Shown: one piece after another, positions 1-7,882 of the stretch
Position numbering within the stretch: position 1 is the stretch's first letter
Layout: every line of letters begins with the position of its first letter
From: Gammaproteobacteria bacterium
GTDB lineage: Bacteria; Pseudomonadota; Gammaproteobacteria; Pseudomonadales; Azotimanducaceae
Assembly: GCA_009840715.1 (NCBI GenBank)
Contig: VXNE01000058.1
Coordinates: 1 to 11,872 of the forward strand
Direction of reading: 5' to 3'
DNA length: 11,872 nucleotides
The notes under the pieces: model-generated
Told to the model about the DNA's origin: nothing
The model's database searches: none
Seen by the model: the letters and a program-made list of their open reading frames with translations, nothing else
Made by a program: the position numbers and the translations under genes

Positions 1-30
1 ACGAGACGCCTGTGGGTCCAACCCGTGGAT

Positions 31-189
31 GGGAAGGGGCTTGTCCCCGCCCGGGGTGGTTCGTGCACGATTTCGAGACGGGAGGGGACAAGCCCATCCA
101 GCACCGTGCGTGTATTCCAGACGGGAGGGGACAAGCCCCTCCAGCACCGTGCATGTATTCCAGACGGGAGGGGACAAGCCCCTCCCCTA
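31..189 (-). repeat. Array 1 of a 43-bp GC-rich hairpin repeat
   Basis: Three direct units begin at 77, 120 and 163, an exact 43-bp pitch. The first two are nearly identical; the third is cut off at about 189 where the GST gene begins. Each unit has a core with ACAAG (plus strand) between G-rich and C-rich arms, followed by a spacer of about 22 bp containing GCACCGTGC. A further core lies inverted at 31-52. The array is therefore bounded by outward cores in opposite orientation, and its two flanks (about 17-48 and 171-205) resemble each other as imperfect inverted repeats. The minus strand is given as the sense because the array follows the minus-strand GST gene and supplies its stop codon. 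The same family recurs at 9712-9818. It is not CRISPR, since the spacers are nearly identical. Its role is unknown; a REP-like or miniature mobile element, or a 3'-end structure, are possibilities. Confidence 0.85.
166..186 (-). other. Perfect 8-bp hairpin directly after the GST stop codon
   Basis: In the sense of the GST mRNA, arm GGGAGGGG, loop CTTGT and arm CCCCTCCC form a perfect 8-bp stem with a 5-nt loop. It starts at the base after the TAG stop (189-187). The copies at 123-142 and 80-99 keep the loop but have one imperfect position each. No U-tract follows, so it does not fit a classic intrinsic terminator. It could still protect the 3' end or slow the polymerase. Confidence 0.7.
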
Positions 190-1341
190 CGTGGGTCGGG
201 CAGGTCCTAGCGCAACATGACTGTGCAGGCGGGTCAGCGGCCTGGCCAGCTTGATATCGACGATCGCCCGCCCGCCGAGTTCACCCAGGAGCTTACGGCA
301 TTCCTGCTGTGCTTCGGCGGTTTGCGCGTTGAACCAGTCGAGCGTGCGCTGGTGGACCCAGAGGGAGTACAGACTCGCGCCGTTGCCTAACTCGACGCCG
401 CGCACGACCGTGCTGAACCTGCCGATCACCGCCTCGTCCATGTCCTTGGAGACCATGGAGCCTTCAGGTTCGTCCGACTTGTCCTTGACCCACTCGTCAT
501 AGATCTCCGCCGTGCGTGGCAGGGACTCGCCAGCGGCTTCAATACACAACCGCAGGAGATCCAGCGTTCTGCCCGGGAGCTCGTCGTCAGCCGCGAACTC
601 CATGGGGAAATCAGCGAATTCCGGGCTCTGGACATGCGGCGTGTTCATCGCCTCCGTCCAACGGAACACGCGCGGCGCGCGCTGCTTCATGATCGTGGCC
701 GGTTGCGGGTCACGCGCCAGGTGGCCGAAGAGCGGCGCCATCAGGTCGAAGTCGGCGACCGACGGCCTGCCCCCGAAAAGGTACGGCGTGTCAACGAAGT
801 GTTCTTCCAGCAAGTCCAACGTGTCGACGTAGAGCGATTCAAACAGGGGCAACGCGGCTTCGGTTGCGCCGATCCCCTGACGTTTTCCTTCCATCCGGTC
901 GGCGATGATCCGGCCGAAGTGGTCCACCTCCTCGTTGCTGCCCTGGGGCTTGAAGGACCGGCCAAACTCCCGCCCGACAAAACCGTAGTTCTCTTCCATG
1001 TAGTTCCAGCGGTAGTGCCACGCCGGCCGGCCAAGCAGCCCATGGATGAGCACTTCGAACAGGCGAGCCGCAAGCTGTTGTTTGATACCTGGGGGATAGA
1101 CGGCGGGCTCGGGGTAGTGCTGTTCCAGTGCATCCAGGATGGCAACCGTATCCTGAATGGCGGTGCCGTCGTCCAGCTCCACCTGGGGGATACGATGATT
1201 CAGCGTGTTGGCGCGCACGTGCTCCCGGAAGCGCGGATGTCCCGGCACTCGCTCAACAAACGGGATGCCTTTCTTCAGGAGGTAACAGCGTGTCTTGGCG
1301 GTCCAGTAAGACGCAAAGGAACCGTACAGGTAGATGGTCAT
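187..1341 (-). CDS. Glutathione S-transferase family protein with long C-terminal extension
   Basis: This 384-residue protein starts with a thioredoxin-like GST N-terminal domain (about 1-80). It shows the early Y-G-S-F-A-S-Y-W segment, the cis-proline at P52 (R-I-P-Q-V) and an acidic-Thr pair at D64-T65, where GSTs bind the glutathione gamma-glutamyl group. The helical C-terminal domain (about 90-245) contains the N-capping pattern S194-V-A-D197. Residues about 250-384 are an extra tail; canonical GSTs end near 200-230 residues. A catalytic Ser (S8 or S11) is possible but unproven. An AAGGAG box at 1351-1356 supports the start, and the gene begins 16 bp after the ABC exporter, so the two are probably co-transcribed. 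The TAG stop falls in the end of repeat array 1, which may have replaced the original last codons. The GST fold is clear; the substrate is unknown. Confidence 0.85.
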   Translation of the reverse strand: MTIYLYGSFASYWTAKTRCYLLKKGIPFVERVPGHPRFREHVRANTLNHRIPQVELDDGTAIQDTVAILDALEQHYPEPAVYPPGIKQQLAARLFEVLIHGLLGRPAWHYRWNYMEENYGFVGREFGRSFKPQGSNEEVDHFGRIIADRMEGKRQGIGATEAALPLFESLYVDTLDLLEEHFVDTPYLFGGRPSVADFDLMAPLFGHLARDPQPATIMKQRAPRVFRWTEAMNTPHVQSPEFADFPMEFAADDELPGRTLDLLRLCIEAAGESLPRTAEIYDEWVKDKSDEPEGSMVSKDMDEAVIGRFSTVVRGVELGNGASLYSLWVHQRTLDWFNAQTAEAQQECRKLLGELGGRAIVDIKLARPLTRLHSHVALGPARPT

Positions 1342-1350
1342 CGCGTAATT

Positions 1351-1356
1351 CTCCTT
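1351..1356 (-). promoter_or_regulatory. Ribosome binding site of the GST gene
   Basis: AAGGAG reads on the minus strand 9 nt before the ATG at 1341. It lies next to the TGA stop of the exporter gene (1360-1358), which suggests translational coupling between the two. Confidence 0.7.
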
Positions 1357-1357
1357 T

Positions 1358-4300
1358 TCAGACCGCCATCTGCCGCCCGACGAGGCGGCTGTAGAGCCCG
1401 CCGTTGTCCATCAACTCCTCGTGTCCGCCGGTTTCCCGCGTGCGGCCGGCCTCCAGCACGACGATCCGGTCGGCATTACGCACCGTGGAGAGCCGGTGCG
1501 CGATCACGATGGTCGTGCGTTCGGTCATCAGTTCCTCGAGCGCATGCCGCACGGCCTGCTCGTTCACGGCGTCGAGATGCGAGGTCGCCTCGTCGAGGAT
1601 GAGCACCTGGGCATCCTTGAGAAACGCCCTTGCAATGGCGACGCGCTGGCGCTGCCCCCCGGACAGCCGTACCCCCCGTTCGCCGACGCTCGTCTCGAGC
1701 CCGTCCGGGAGGGCTTCCACGAAAGCGTCGAGCGATGCGCGGCGCACCGCTTCGTCCAACTCCGCCCCGGCGGCGTCCGGTTTCGCTATCAGGATGTTCG
1801 CGCGCAGCGTCTCGTTGAACAGGTACGTGTCCTGCGTGACCAGCGCGATGCGGTCGCGCAGTTCGTCGAGCCGGTAATCGCGCAGGTCGTGGCCATCAAG
1901 CAGGATGACGCCGGAACCCGGGTCCCAGAAACGCATCAGCAGGTGCGCGGCGGTGGTCTTTCCGGCCCCCGAGGGACCGACCAGCGCCACCGTCTTGCCC
2001 GCCGGTACGGTGAAGGTTGCCTCATCGAGCGCGAGACGACCGTTGCCGAAGTAGGAGAACTCAACGTTGCGAACATCGATCTCCACGCCCCCCGGACGCG
2101 AGGGTGCACCCACGCCGGGTCCGTCTGCCACCGCCTCGACCTCGTTGTGCACCGCGTAGAGCCGCCGCGTCGCACCCAGGGTATCGGCCAGTTGCCTGCC
2201 GATGTGGGCGATCTCCGACACGGGCAGGAAGGCCGCCATCGCAAGCAGGGTCAGCATGGGCAGGATGGCGGGATCGAGGGCATCGGTGCCAACCAGGTGT
2301 GTGCCGGTGGCCACCACCGCGAGCCCACCAAGACCGGTGACGGCTTCCAGGATGGCGGTCTGCTTGGAGAGGTCGGCAAAGAACGGCAGCCGCAGCCCCG
2401 TGTGCCGCTCGATGCGCGCGACGAACTCGGCTCCGCGCGCCTGATCGCGCTGGAACGCGAGGATCTCCGGCAAGCCCTGCACGGTGTCCACCGCGTGCGC
2501 GTTCATGTCGCCGAAAGCCTCCCGGGCCCGCGAACCGAGCACGTCGATGCGCCCCCGGGCGAGCAAGGGGCTCAACGCCACCACGGCGAGAAACGGGGCG
2601 AGGGCCACCGCCATCGGCCAGCCGAACCACGCGAGCGTGCCGACCACCGCGGCAGGGACCAGCACCGCGACCAGTGACGGCGCCACGGTGTGCGCGAAGA
2701 AGTACTCCACCAGTTCGACGTCGTGCGTCGCCATCCCCACCAGGTCGCCGGTGCGGCGGCGGACGAGGTATGCCGGGGCGAGGCGCTCCAGCTTGTCGAA
2801 AAGGGCGATGCGCATCTCGGCGAGCATGCGAAACGCCATGTCGTGTGCGAACCACGACTCGAGCCAGTGCAGCAAGCCCGCGAGGGGGGCGACGACCGCG
2901 AGCGCGACCAGGTACTCCGCGTACGCCTCGCCCCGCTTCACCGCCGCCACCGCGAGGGCGCCGGCCACCCCGACACCGATCAGGGCCGCCACCCTGGCGA
3001 TCCCCAACCCCAGCACGACGGAGAACTTCGCCTTCCACGGCACGACGTGGCGCAGCAGTTCGCGGAACACGCCGGTCCACCCCAGGCCCTCGGCGCGGAG
3101 GATGGCGTCGGTCGGCTCGTCGTGCGCACTCGCGCCGTCCACGTGGAGGTCCTCAAGTGGAGTTTCGGCCGGGATCGCGCTCTCATCGGCCGCCGAAAGC
3201 GACGCATCGGACCGTACGCTCTCCTCGGCCTGTGCCCCCATCAGCCGAAAGTACGTGCCCCGCGCACGCATCAGCGACGCGTGGTCCCCGGTCTCGACAA
3301 CGGCCCCCCGATCGAGCACCAGGATGCGGTCGGCCCCGATCACGCTCGACAGCCGGTGCGCGAAGACCAGCGTCGTGCGGCCTTGCATCAGCCGGTCGAG
3401 GGCGGACTGGATGACCGCCTCGTTCTCGGCGTCGACAGCGGAAAGCGCCTCGTCGAGGATGAGTATCGGCGCGTCGCGAAGCACCGCGCGAGCGATCGCG
3501 ACCCGCTGACGCTGCCCGCCGGAGAGCTTGATACCGCGTTCGCCGATCACCGTGGCATAGCCGTTCGGCAGCCGCGTGATGAACTCGTGTGCGTTCGCGG
3601 CGCGCGCGGCCGCCTCGAGTTCCTCCATGCTCGCGTCGGCCTTGCCGAAGCGCAGGTTGTCCTCGACCGTGCCGTGAAACAGGTAAGTGTCCTGGTTGAC
3701 GACCGCAACGTTGGCGTAGACGTCGTCCGCGCGCAGGCTGCGCAGATCGCGGCCGCCGACCCGAACGACGCCGTTGTCCGGGTCGTGGAAGCGCAGCAGC
3801 AGGCGCACGATGGTGGACTTCCCCGCCCCGCTCTCCCCGACGAAGCCGACCCGTTCCCCGGCGTCCACGTGGAACGAAAGCCCCCGGTGCGCGGCACGGC
3901 GTCCGCCGGGGTACGCAAAGGACACGTCGTCGAACTCCACGAACGGGGCGAGGGGCTCGGCGAGGTCGACCGGCGCGGTCGGCGGTGCCACGCTCGGGCG
4001 CGCATCGAGCAGCGTGAAGATGTCGTCCGCCGCGGCACGGCTCATCATGCCGTTGTGCAGCAGCGCCCGCAGGTCGCGCTGCGGCCGGAACACCTCGATG
4101 CCCATCATCAGCACCACCAGCAGCACCTCGAGGCTCATCTCGCCGCCGGAGACGCGCGAGGCCCCAAGCGCGAGCACCGCGGCGGTGCCGACGGCAATGC
4201 CGGTGTCGGTGAGCCCGCGGGTCGCGGCGTTGCTCGCGAGCACCCACATCGTGCTGCGGAACACTTCGCGCGCACGCTCCGCCAGGAGCCGCCCGCGGGC

Positions 4301-4981
4301 CGCGCCCTGACCGAAGGCCTTGAGGGTGGCGAGCCCCTGTATCGCGTCGAGGAACTCTGCCGCGAAGGCGCGGTACGCCCGGGACCGGCGCATGCTGCTC
4401 TCGGCCTCGCGGCGCTGGAACTTAAGCGGCGCGAACAGCGTGAACATCGCGAAACCGAACATCAGCAACGCCACCGGCAGGTCGTAGAAGGCGAGCGCCA
4501 CCAGGACGACGAGGGGCGTGATCGCAGCGATCAGGAGTTGGGGCAGGTACTGACCGAAGTACGTCTCGAGCTGCTCGACGCCGTCGATCATCGAGATCAT
4601 CACCGCACCGGTCCGCTCCAGTCCGAAGTGCGCGGGGCCCAGCGCGACCACCTTGGCGTATAGCCGCTTGCGCAACGCCAACTGCACGCGTACCGCCGTG
4701 CGATGCGCGACCATGGCGCGCGCGTGCTCGATCCACCCGCGCAGCACCATCACCGCCGCGACCGCGACGAGGGGCGCTGTCAGGTCGGCGAACGTATCCC
4801 CGGTGAAGACCCGTGCGAGGAGCCACCCAAGCAGCCCGAGCCGGGCGATCCCGACGAGGGACGAGGCCACCCCCATCGCCACGGCGGCCGCAATGCGGGC
4901 ACGCACGCCGAGCGTGAACTGCCAGAGGCGGGGGTCGAAAAGCATGGGGCGGGCGGCGGTCCTGGTACGTCGTTGCCGCAT
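1358..4981 (-). CDS. Fused TMD-NBD-TMD-NBD ABC exporter, CydDC-like
   Basis: This 1207-residue inner-membrane protein carries two complete ABC exporter halves. Half one has hydrophobic segments at roughly 30-58, 66-82, 146-186 and 255-300. Its ATPase domain has Walker A 382-390 (K388), LSGGQ 486-490, Walker B D510-E511 and switch H542. Half two has membrane segments at about 650-930, Walker A 1002-1010 (K1008), LSGGQ 1106-1110, D1130-E1131 and H1162. Both sites keep the catalytic Glu and His, so both look able to hydrolyse ATP, unlike many heterodimeric exporters with one degenerate site. Most bacterial exporters are single halves of about 580 residues. Half one reminds me of CydD and half two more loosely of CydC, the cysteine/glutathione exporter of E. 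coli; the substrate is inference. The ATG at 4981 lacks a strong SD, and M13 (4945) is an alternative start. GST follows by 16 bp. Confidence 0.9.
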   Translation of the reverse strand: MRQRRTRTAARPMLFDPRLWQFTLGVRARIAAAVAMGVASSLVGIARLGLLGWLLARVFTGDTFADLTAPLVAVAAVMVLRGWIEHARAMVAHRTAVRVQLALRKRLYAKVVALGPAHFGLERTGAVMISMIDGVEQLETYFGQYLPQLLIAAITPLVVLVALAFYDLPVALLMFGFAMFTLFAPLKFQRREAESSMRRSRAYRAFAAEFLDAIQGLATLKAFGQGAARGRLLAERAREVFRSTMWVLASNAATRGLTDTGIAVGTAAVLALGASRVSGGEMSLEVLLVVLMMGIEVFRPQRDLRALLHNGMMSRAAADDIFTLLDARPSVAPPTAPVDLAEPLAPFVEFDDVSFAYPGGRRAAHRGLSFHVDAGERVGFVGESGAGKSTIVRLLLRFHDPDNGVVRVGGRDLRSLRADDVYANVAVVNQDTYLFHGTVEDNLRFGKADASMEELEAAARAANAHEFITRLPNGYATVIGERGIKLSGGQRQRVAIARAVLRDAPILILDEALSAVDAENEAVIQSALDRLMQGRTTLVFAHRLSSVIGADRILVLDRGAVVETGDHASLMRARGTYFRLMGAQAEESVRSDASLSAADESAIPAETPLEDLHVDGASAHDEPTDAILRAEGLGWTGVFRELLRHVVPWKAKFSVVLGLGIARVAALIGVGVAGALAVAAVKRGEAYAEYLVALAVVAPLAGLLHWLESWFAHDMAFRMLAEMRIALFDKLERLAPAYLVRRRTGDLVGMATHDVELVEYFFAHTVAPSLVAVLVPAAVVGTLAWFGWPMAVALAPFLAVVALSPLLARGRIDVLGSRAREAFGDMNAHAVDTVQGLPEILAFQRDQARGAEFVARIERHTGLRLPFFADLSKQTAILEAVTGLGGLAVVATGTHLVGTDALDPAILPMLTLLAMAAFLPVSEIAHIGRQLADTLGATRRLYAVHNEVEAVADGPGVGAPSRPGGVEIDVRNVEFSYFGNGRLALDEATFTVPAGKTVALVGPSGAGKTTAAHLLMRFWDPGSGVILLDGHDLRDYRLDELRDRIALVTQDTYLFNETLRANILIAKPDAAGAELDEAVRRASLDAFVEALPDGLETSVGERGVRLSGGQRQRVAIARAFLKDAQVLILDEATSHLDAVNEQAVRHALEELMTERTTIVIAHRLSTVRNADRIVVLEAGRTRETGGHEELMDNGGLYSRLVGRQMAV

Positions 4982-5053
4982 GCGATGGTAGCGCCTTGCG
5001 CAACACGCATGGACTCTCCGGAACGAATCAGGCGACGACCTGGCCGCCGAGGA

Positions 5054-6346
5054 CTATGGAGTCCTCAACAGTCGCCGGCGCACCACGATGTCACACCCAT
5101 CTTCACGGCATCGCAGCTCGCCGTTGTCATTGCGTTCCATTGCGCCAACCGAGCGGAAGTTCTGATCGAGCACTCTCCTCCTCAGGGCGCGGCCATGGTT
5201 GATCTCGCCGAGCTTGACCTCGGTGACCGCACCGAGATCCTGCCCCGCCACCACCAGCCGTCCAACGATTGCGTGCCGCCAATACCGGTAGCTGCCACGG
5301 TAAAACGCGGTGGTCCTGATGTCGTCGTTGTCTTCACTCAGGTCGCGCGTGAACCTGATGGCCACGGTCCCGAACGCGGTGTCCACCGCAAAGTCGCCGC
5401 GATGATCCCTCGGCATCGTCGCAACCTTCACCAGCAGGGCGGGGTCCACCCGTGCAAACGCCGCCTTCCATTGGTCCGCGGAGGCGGGTACCCGTCCGTT
5501 CACGATCCTGGTCGTGTGTATCCGATCCGCCCGCGCAGCCAGTTCCGTCTCCACCGCAGCCAGCAGCGCCGTCGAGTTGGTCACGACCAGGGGGTAGTAC
5601 CGGAGTCTGCAGATCTTGTCCTTGCGATACGTCTCGCCACCCACGGTTACGGCATGGTGGAGCATGAAGACGGTTCTCAGGTACTTGCCATCGTATTGAC
5701 CGTCGCACCAGATGTCGCACTGGCTGAAGCGCGAACTGTAGAGCCGGAGTACCGTGTTGTCTCCGAGACGCCATCGCCCCGAGGCGCGTGTCGGGAGGAA
5801 CTCCACGCCGTCGCCCATGGTGGCCAGGACGCGGAAGCCGCCCGTCCTCGCAGCCTGTGCAGGAAAGGTCGTCGCATCGTTAGCCGATCCCGGGTAGAGA
5901 AAAAAGGCGAAGTCGCCGCCGACGTCTATCTGCACCGGGACGCCCTGGACATCCGTTTCGCCCCGGATGTCGTGGAACAGCGAATAGTTGTCGCTTGCCC
6001 CGACGCCGCTTCGACCTTGCACGTAGCTCCAGTAGTTCCGGTTGGGTACCCGCGCACGTGGCTCGCCCCTGTCGGTCCTGATGCCCACGAAGACGCCTTC
6101 GACGACCCTGTAGTAGGGAAACTCGTCAATGTGCTGGAACACGTAGCGAAAGCGGTTGTTTTCCAGCGACTCGCTCGAGTGGCCGTAGTCGACCGAGGCA
6201 AGCTCCCGAAAGCAGTCCTCGTCGGTCAGTGCCGCCGCCGCGGCATGGGCATGGGCGCCGATGAGTGGCGCAATCCATGCGCCGAGCCAGATCCATCGGC
6301 GACAGAGGCCGCGCCACTCGTGCGTGCCGCTACTCGCGGTCGTCAT
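5054..6346 (-). CDS. Secreted protein of unknown function
   Basis: I do not recognise this 430-residue protein. Its N-terminus looks like a Sec signal peptide: basic R12-R17 region, hydrophobic stretch about 18-30, then an Ala/His-rich A-H-A-H-A-A-A-A cleavage area near 31-39. The predicted mature part has six cysteines (C45, C210, C214, C246, C413, C418), an even number compatible with disulfides in the periplasm. It is rich in aromatic and charged residues, with no further membrane segment. A second start at 6421 adds 25 residues and has a GGAAGG box at good spacing. I prefer 6346 because the extension looks non-coding and would give an unusually long n-region. The gene is co-oriented with the exporter 72 bp downstream, so co-transcription is possible. 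It is diverged from the oxygenase run. Confidence 0.75.
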   Translation of the reverse strand: MTTASSGTHEWRGLCRRWIWLGAWIAPLIGAHAHAAAAALTDEDCFRELASVDYGHSSESLENNRFRYVFQHIDEFPYYRVVEGVFVGIRTDRGEPRARVPNRNYWSYVQGRSGVGASDNYSLFHDIRGETDVQGVPVQIDVGGDFAFFLYPGSANDATTFPAQAARTGGFRVLATMGDGVEFLPTRASGRWRLGDNTVLRLYSSRFSQCDIWCDGQYDGKYLRTVFMLHHAVTVGGETYRKDKICRLRYYPLVVTNSTALLAAVETELAARADRIHTTRIVNGRVPASADQWKAAFARVDPALLVKVATMPRDHRGDFAVDTAFGTVAIRFTRDLSEDNDDIRTTAFYRGSYRYWRHAIVGRLVVAGQDLGAVTEVKLGEINHGRALRRRVLDQNFRSVGAMERNDNGELRCREDGCDIVVRRRLLRTP

Positions 6347-6530
6347 GCCGCGGCCACTGGCAGTCCCGCACCGTGCAACGCCACGAATCCCGCGGGTGTC
6401 GCACCGGCACTCTTCGTTCATGACCTCCGCCTTCCGGCTCCGCGCGCTTGAATCGGCTGGCTCTGCGCACGACTGCGCCGGCCAGTGTACGCGTGTATGC
6501 TCAAGGCCGGCTCTCCAGGTCGAGGGGATC

Positions 6531-7352
6531 ATGTCCGCAACGCTCCAGCCCATCGCCACGGGCGCGCTCCAGGCGGAACTGATGACCGGCCACACGGGCG
6601 TGCGTATCACGGGGGTGGCCATCCCCGAGATGACCGACGACCAGGTCGAGGAGGTGCGCCGGCTGGTCGGCGAGTACTGCGTGGGCGTGTTCCCGGGCCA
6701 GCACCTTACGCCCGTGGAACAGCGCGACTTCATCGGCCGTTTCGGCAAGGTCACCGTCACGCCGGGGGTGGACATGCGCACTGAGTACGACCTGGTGCAC
6801 AAGGTCATGAACCGTGGCGATCCGGGCCAGCCCGCGTCCGGCGGCTTCCATACCGACACCTGCTTCGTCGAGAGACCGCCGTCGTTCTCGTCCCTGAACC
6901 CCATCGAAGTGCCCCGGCACGGCGGCGACACGATGTTCTGCAACCAGTACATGGCCTACGACAGCCTGTCCGACGTGATGAAGGGATGGCTCCGGGGCCT
7001 GCGCCTGAAGCACGTGGTCAGCGGCACCGACCGTCCGGAGGAATGTCCCGATCCGGTCTGGCACCCGGCGGTCCGGACGCACCCCGTCACGGGGCGCAAG
7101 GCGCTATACGTTACGTTCGCCGACCGCTGCGTCGAGGCGGAGGGGATGACGCCGGCCGAGGGCAGGAACCTGATCGACTTCCTCTACCGGCACTCCCTTA
7201 AGGACCACGCGATGTACCGTCATCGCTGGCAGGTCGGCGACTTCGCAATGTGGGACAACCGCTGCGCGCTGCACGCGGCGGTCTACGACCACGGCGACCA
7301 GCCGCGGGTCATGTACCGGGTGATGTGCGAGGGCGAGAAGCCGTACGAGTAG
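6531..7352 (+). CDS. TauD/TfdA-family Fe(II)/2-oxoglutarate dioxygenase
   Basis: This 273-residue protein matches the TauD/TfdA fold in length and motif order. The iron triad is H107-T-D109 (in G-G-F-H-T-D-T) and H248 (in R-C-A-L-H). R259, 11 residues after the distal His, fits the Arg that holds the 2-oxoglutarate carboxylate. G131-G-D-T-M and W241-D-N-R are also family-typical. Members hydroxylate or cleave small acids such as taurine, 2,4-D or related compounds, coupled to 2-oxoglutarate decarboxylation in the cytoplasm; the substrate here is not predictable. The ATG at 6531 follows a purine-rich GAGGGG. A longer in-frame reading back to 6261 runs antisense over the secreted-protein gene and is unlikely. 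It is the first gene of the plus-strand run, 58 bp before the split-barrel gene. Confidence 0.9.
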   Translation: MSATLQPIATGALQAELMTGHTGVRITGVAIPEMTDDQVEEVRRLVGEYCVGVFPGQHLTPVEQRDFIGRFGKVTVTPGVDMRTEYDLVHKVMNRGDPGQPASGGFHTDTCFVERPPSFSSLNPIEVPRHGGDTMFCNQYMAYDSLSDVMKGWLRGLRLKHVVSGTDRPEECPDPVWHPAVRTHPVTGRKALYVTFADRCVEAEGMTPAEGRNLIDFLYRHSLKDHAMYRHRWQVGDFAMWDNRCALHAAVYDHGDQPRVMYRVMCEGEKPYE

Positions 7353-7410
7353 CGGTCGCCGCTACACCACAGTAGTCTTCGCCGGGATCATCGGAAAAGG
7401 GCAACAGACC

Positions 7411-7866
7411 ATGGGCGTCGCAACCATGACCAGGGCGGAGCGGGAGGCGTTTCTCGCGGAGACCCGTTACGGCGTCCTCAGCGTCGCAAGGGAAGGTCGC
7501 GGCCCAGTCTCCGTGCCGATCTGGCATCGCTGGGACGCCGAACATGGCGAACTGCGCTTCACCAGCGGCCTCTACTCGAAGAAAGGCAAGGCGCTTGTCG
7601 CCGCGGGCCGGGCGAGCTACACAGTCCATGACCCCGACCTGGAAAGGGGGAGATACGTCATGGTCGAGGGCCCCGTCACATACGACGAGGACTTCGACAT
7701 CGACGTGGAGCTCATCGGGGTCGGAAAACGTTACCAGGGCGACGAGCGCGGCGAGGCCTACGTGAGAAGCACGTACATGGACGGCGACAAAGTCCTCTAC
7801 CACATCGTGCTGTGGAGGATCGCCGCCGAAACCTGGCTGAGCTTCGACACGGCAAAGCTCGGCTGA
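7411..7866 (+). CDS. PNPOx-like split-barrel protein (pyridoxamine 5'-phosphate oxidase family)
   Basis: This 151-residue protein has the small FMN/F420-binding split-barrel pattern. An early strand G21-V-L-S-V-A is followed by G-P-V-S-V-P-I-W (31-38), the phosphate-contacting S56-K-K-G-K segment, a V-x-V-E-G-P-V strand near 83-89 and a closing W142-L-S-F-D. Members are small cytoplasmic flavin or F420 enzymes, or cofactor-binding proteins without known activity. It lacks features that would identify true PdxH, so I give no symbol. ATG 7411 is preceded by AAAAGGG; an in-frame ATG at 7426 is an alternative. It sits 58 bp after the TauD-like gene and 16 bp before the PhyH-like gene, so an electron-transfer or reductive role alongside the oxygenases is plausible but unproven. 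Confidence 0.8.
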   Translation: MGVATMTRAEREAFLAETRYGVLSVAREGRGPVSVPIWHRWDAEHGELRFTSGLYSKKGKALVAAGRASYTVHDPDLERGRYVMVEGPVTYDEDFDIDVELIGVGKRYQGDERGEAYVRSTYMDGDKVLYHIVLWRIAAETWLSFDTAKLG

Positions 7867-7882
7867 GCGCCGGGGGGCACGG

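Noticed and set aside
31..189. CRISPR-like array (regular 43-bp pitch)
   Set aside because: Spacers between cores are nearly identical, units are few, and no cas gene is in the window.
12..254. Short plus-strand reading frames through array 1 giving repetitive peptides
   Set aside because: All three frames stay open because of the repeat composition; there is no ribosome binding site or domain. They also overlap the repeat and the end of the GST gene.
2690..4663. 657-codon open frame on the plus strand
   Set aside because: It is antisense to the well-supported ABC exporter and has low-complexity Arg/His/Glu-rich content typical of GC-rich shadow frames.
4982..5053. Terminator or promoter between the secreted-protein and exporter genes
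   Set aside because: Only short weak inverted matches (TTGCGCAA and a 4-bp CAGG/CCTG stem) are present; neither is convincing.
4703..6451. 582-codon open frame on the plus strand
   Set aside because: It is antisense to the exporter and secreted-protein genes, with no recognisable domain; the minus strand has a signal peptide and coherent sequence.
6422..6530. Promoters in the divergent intergenic region
   Set aside because: A TATGCT at 6496-6501 resembles a -10 box, but no acceptable -35 lies at the right distance. Promoters must exist here, yet none can be pointed to.
6347..6952. Upstream extension of the secreted-protein frame to 6952
   Set aside because: It would run antisense through the start of the TauD-like gene and put a long odd segment before the signal peptide. 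Only the 6421 start remains a realistic alternative.
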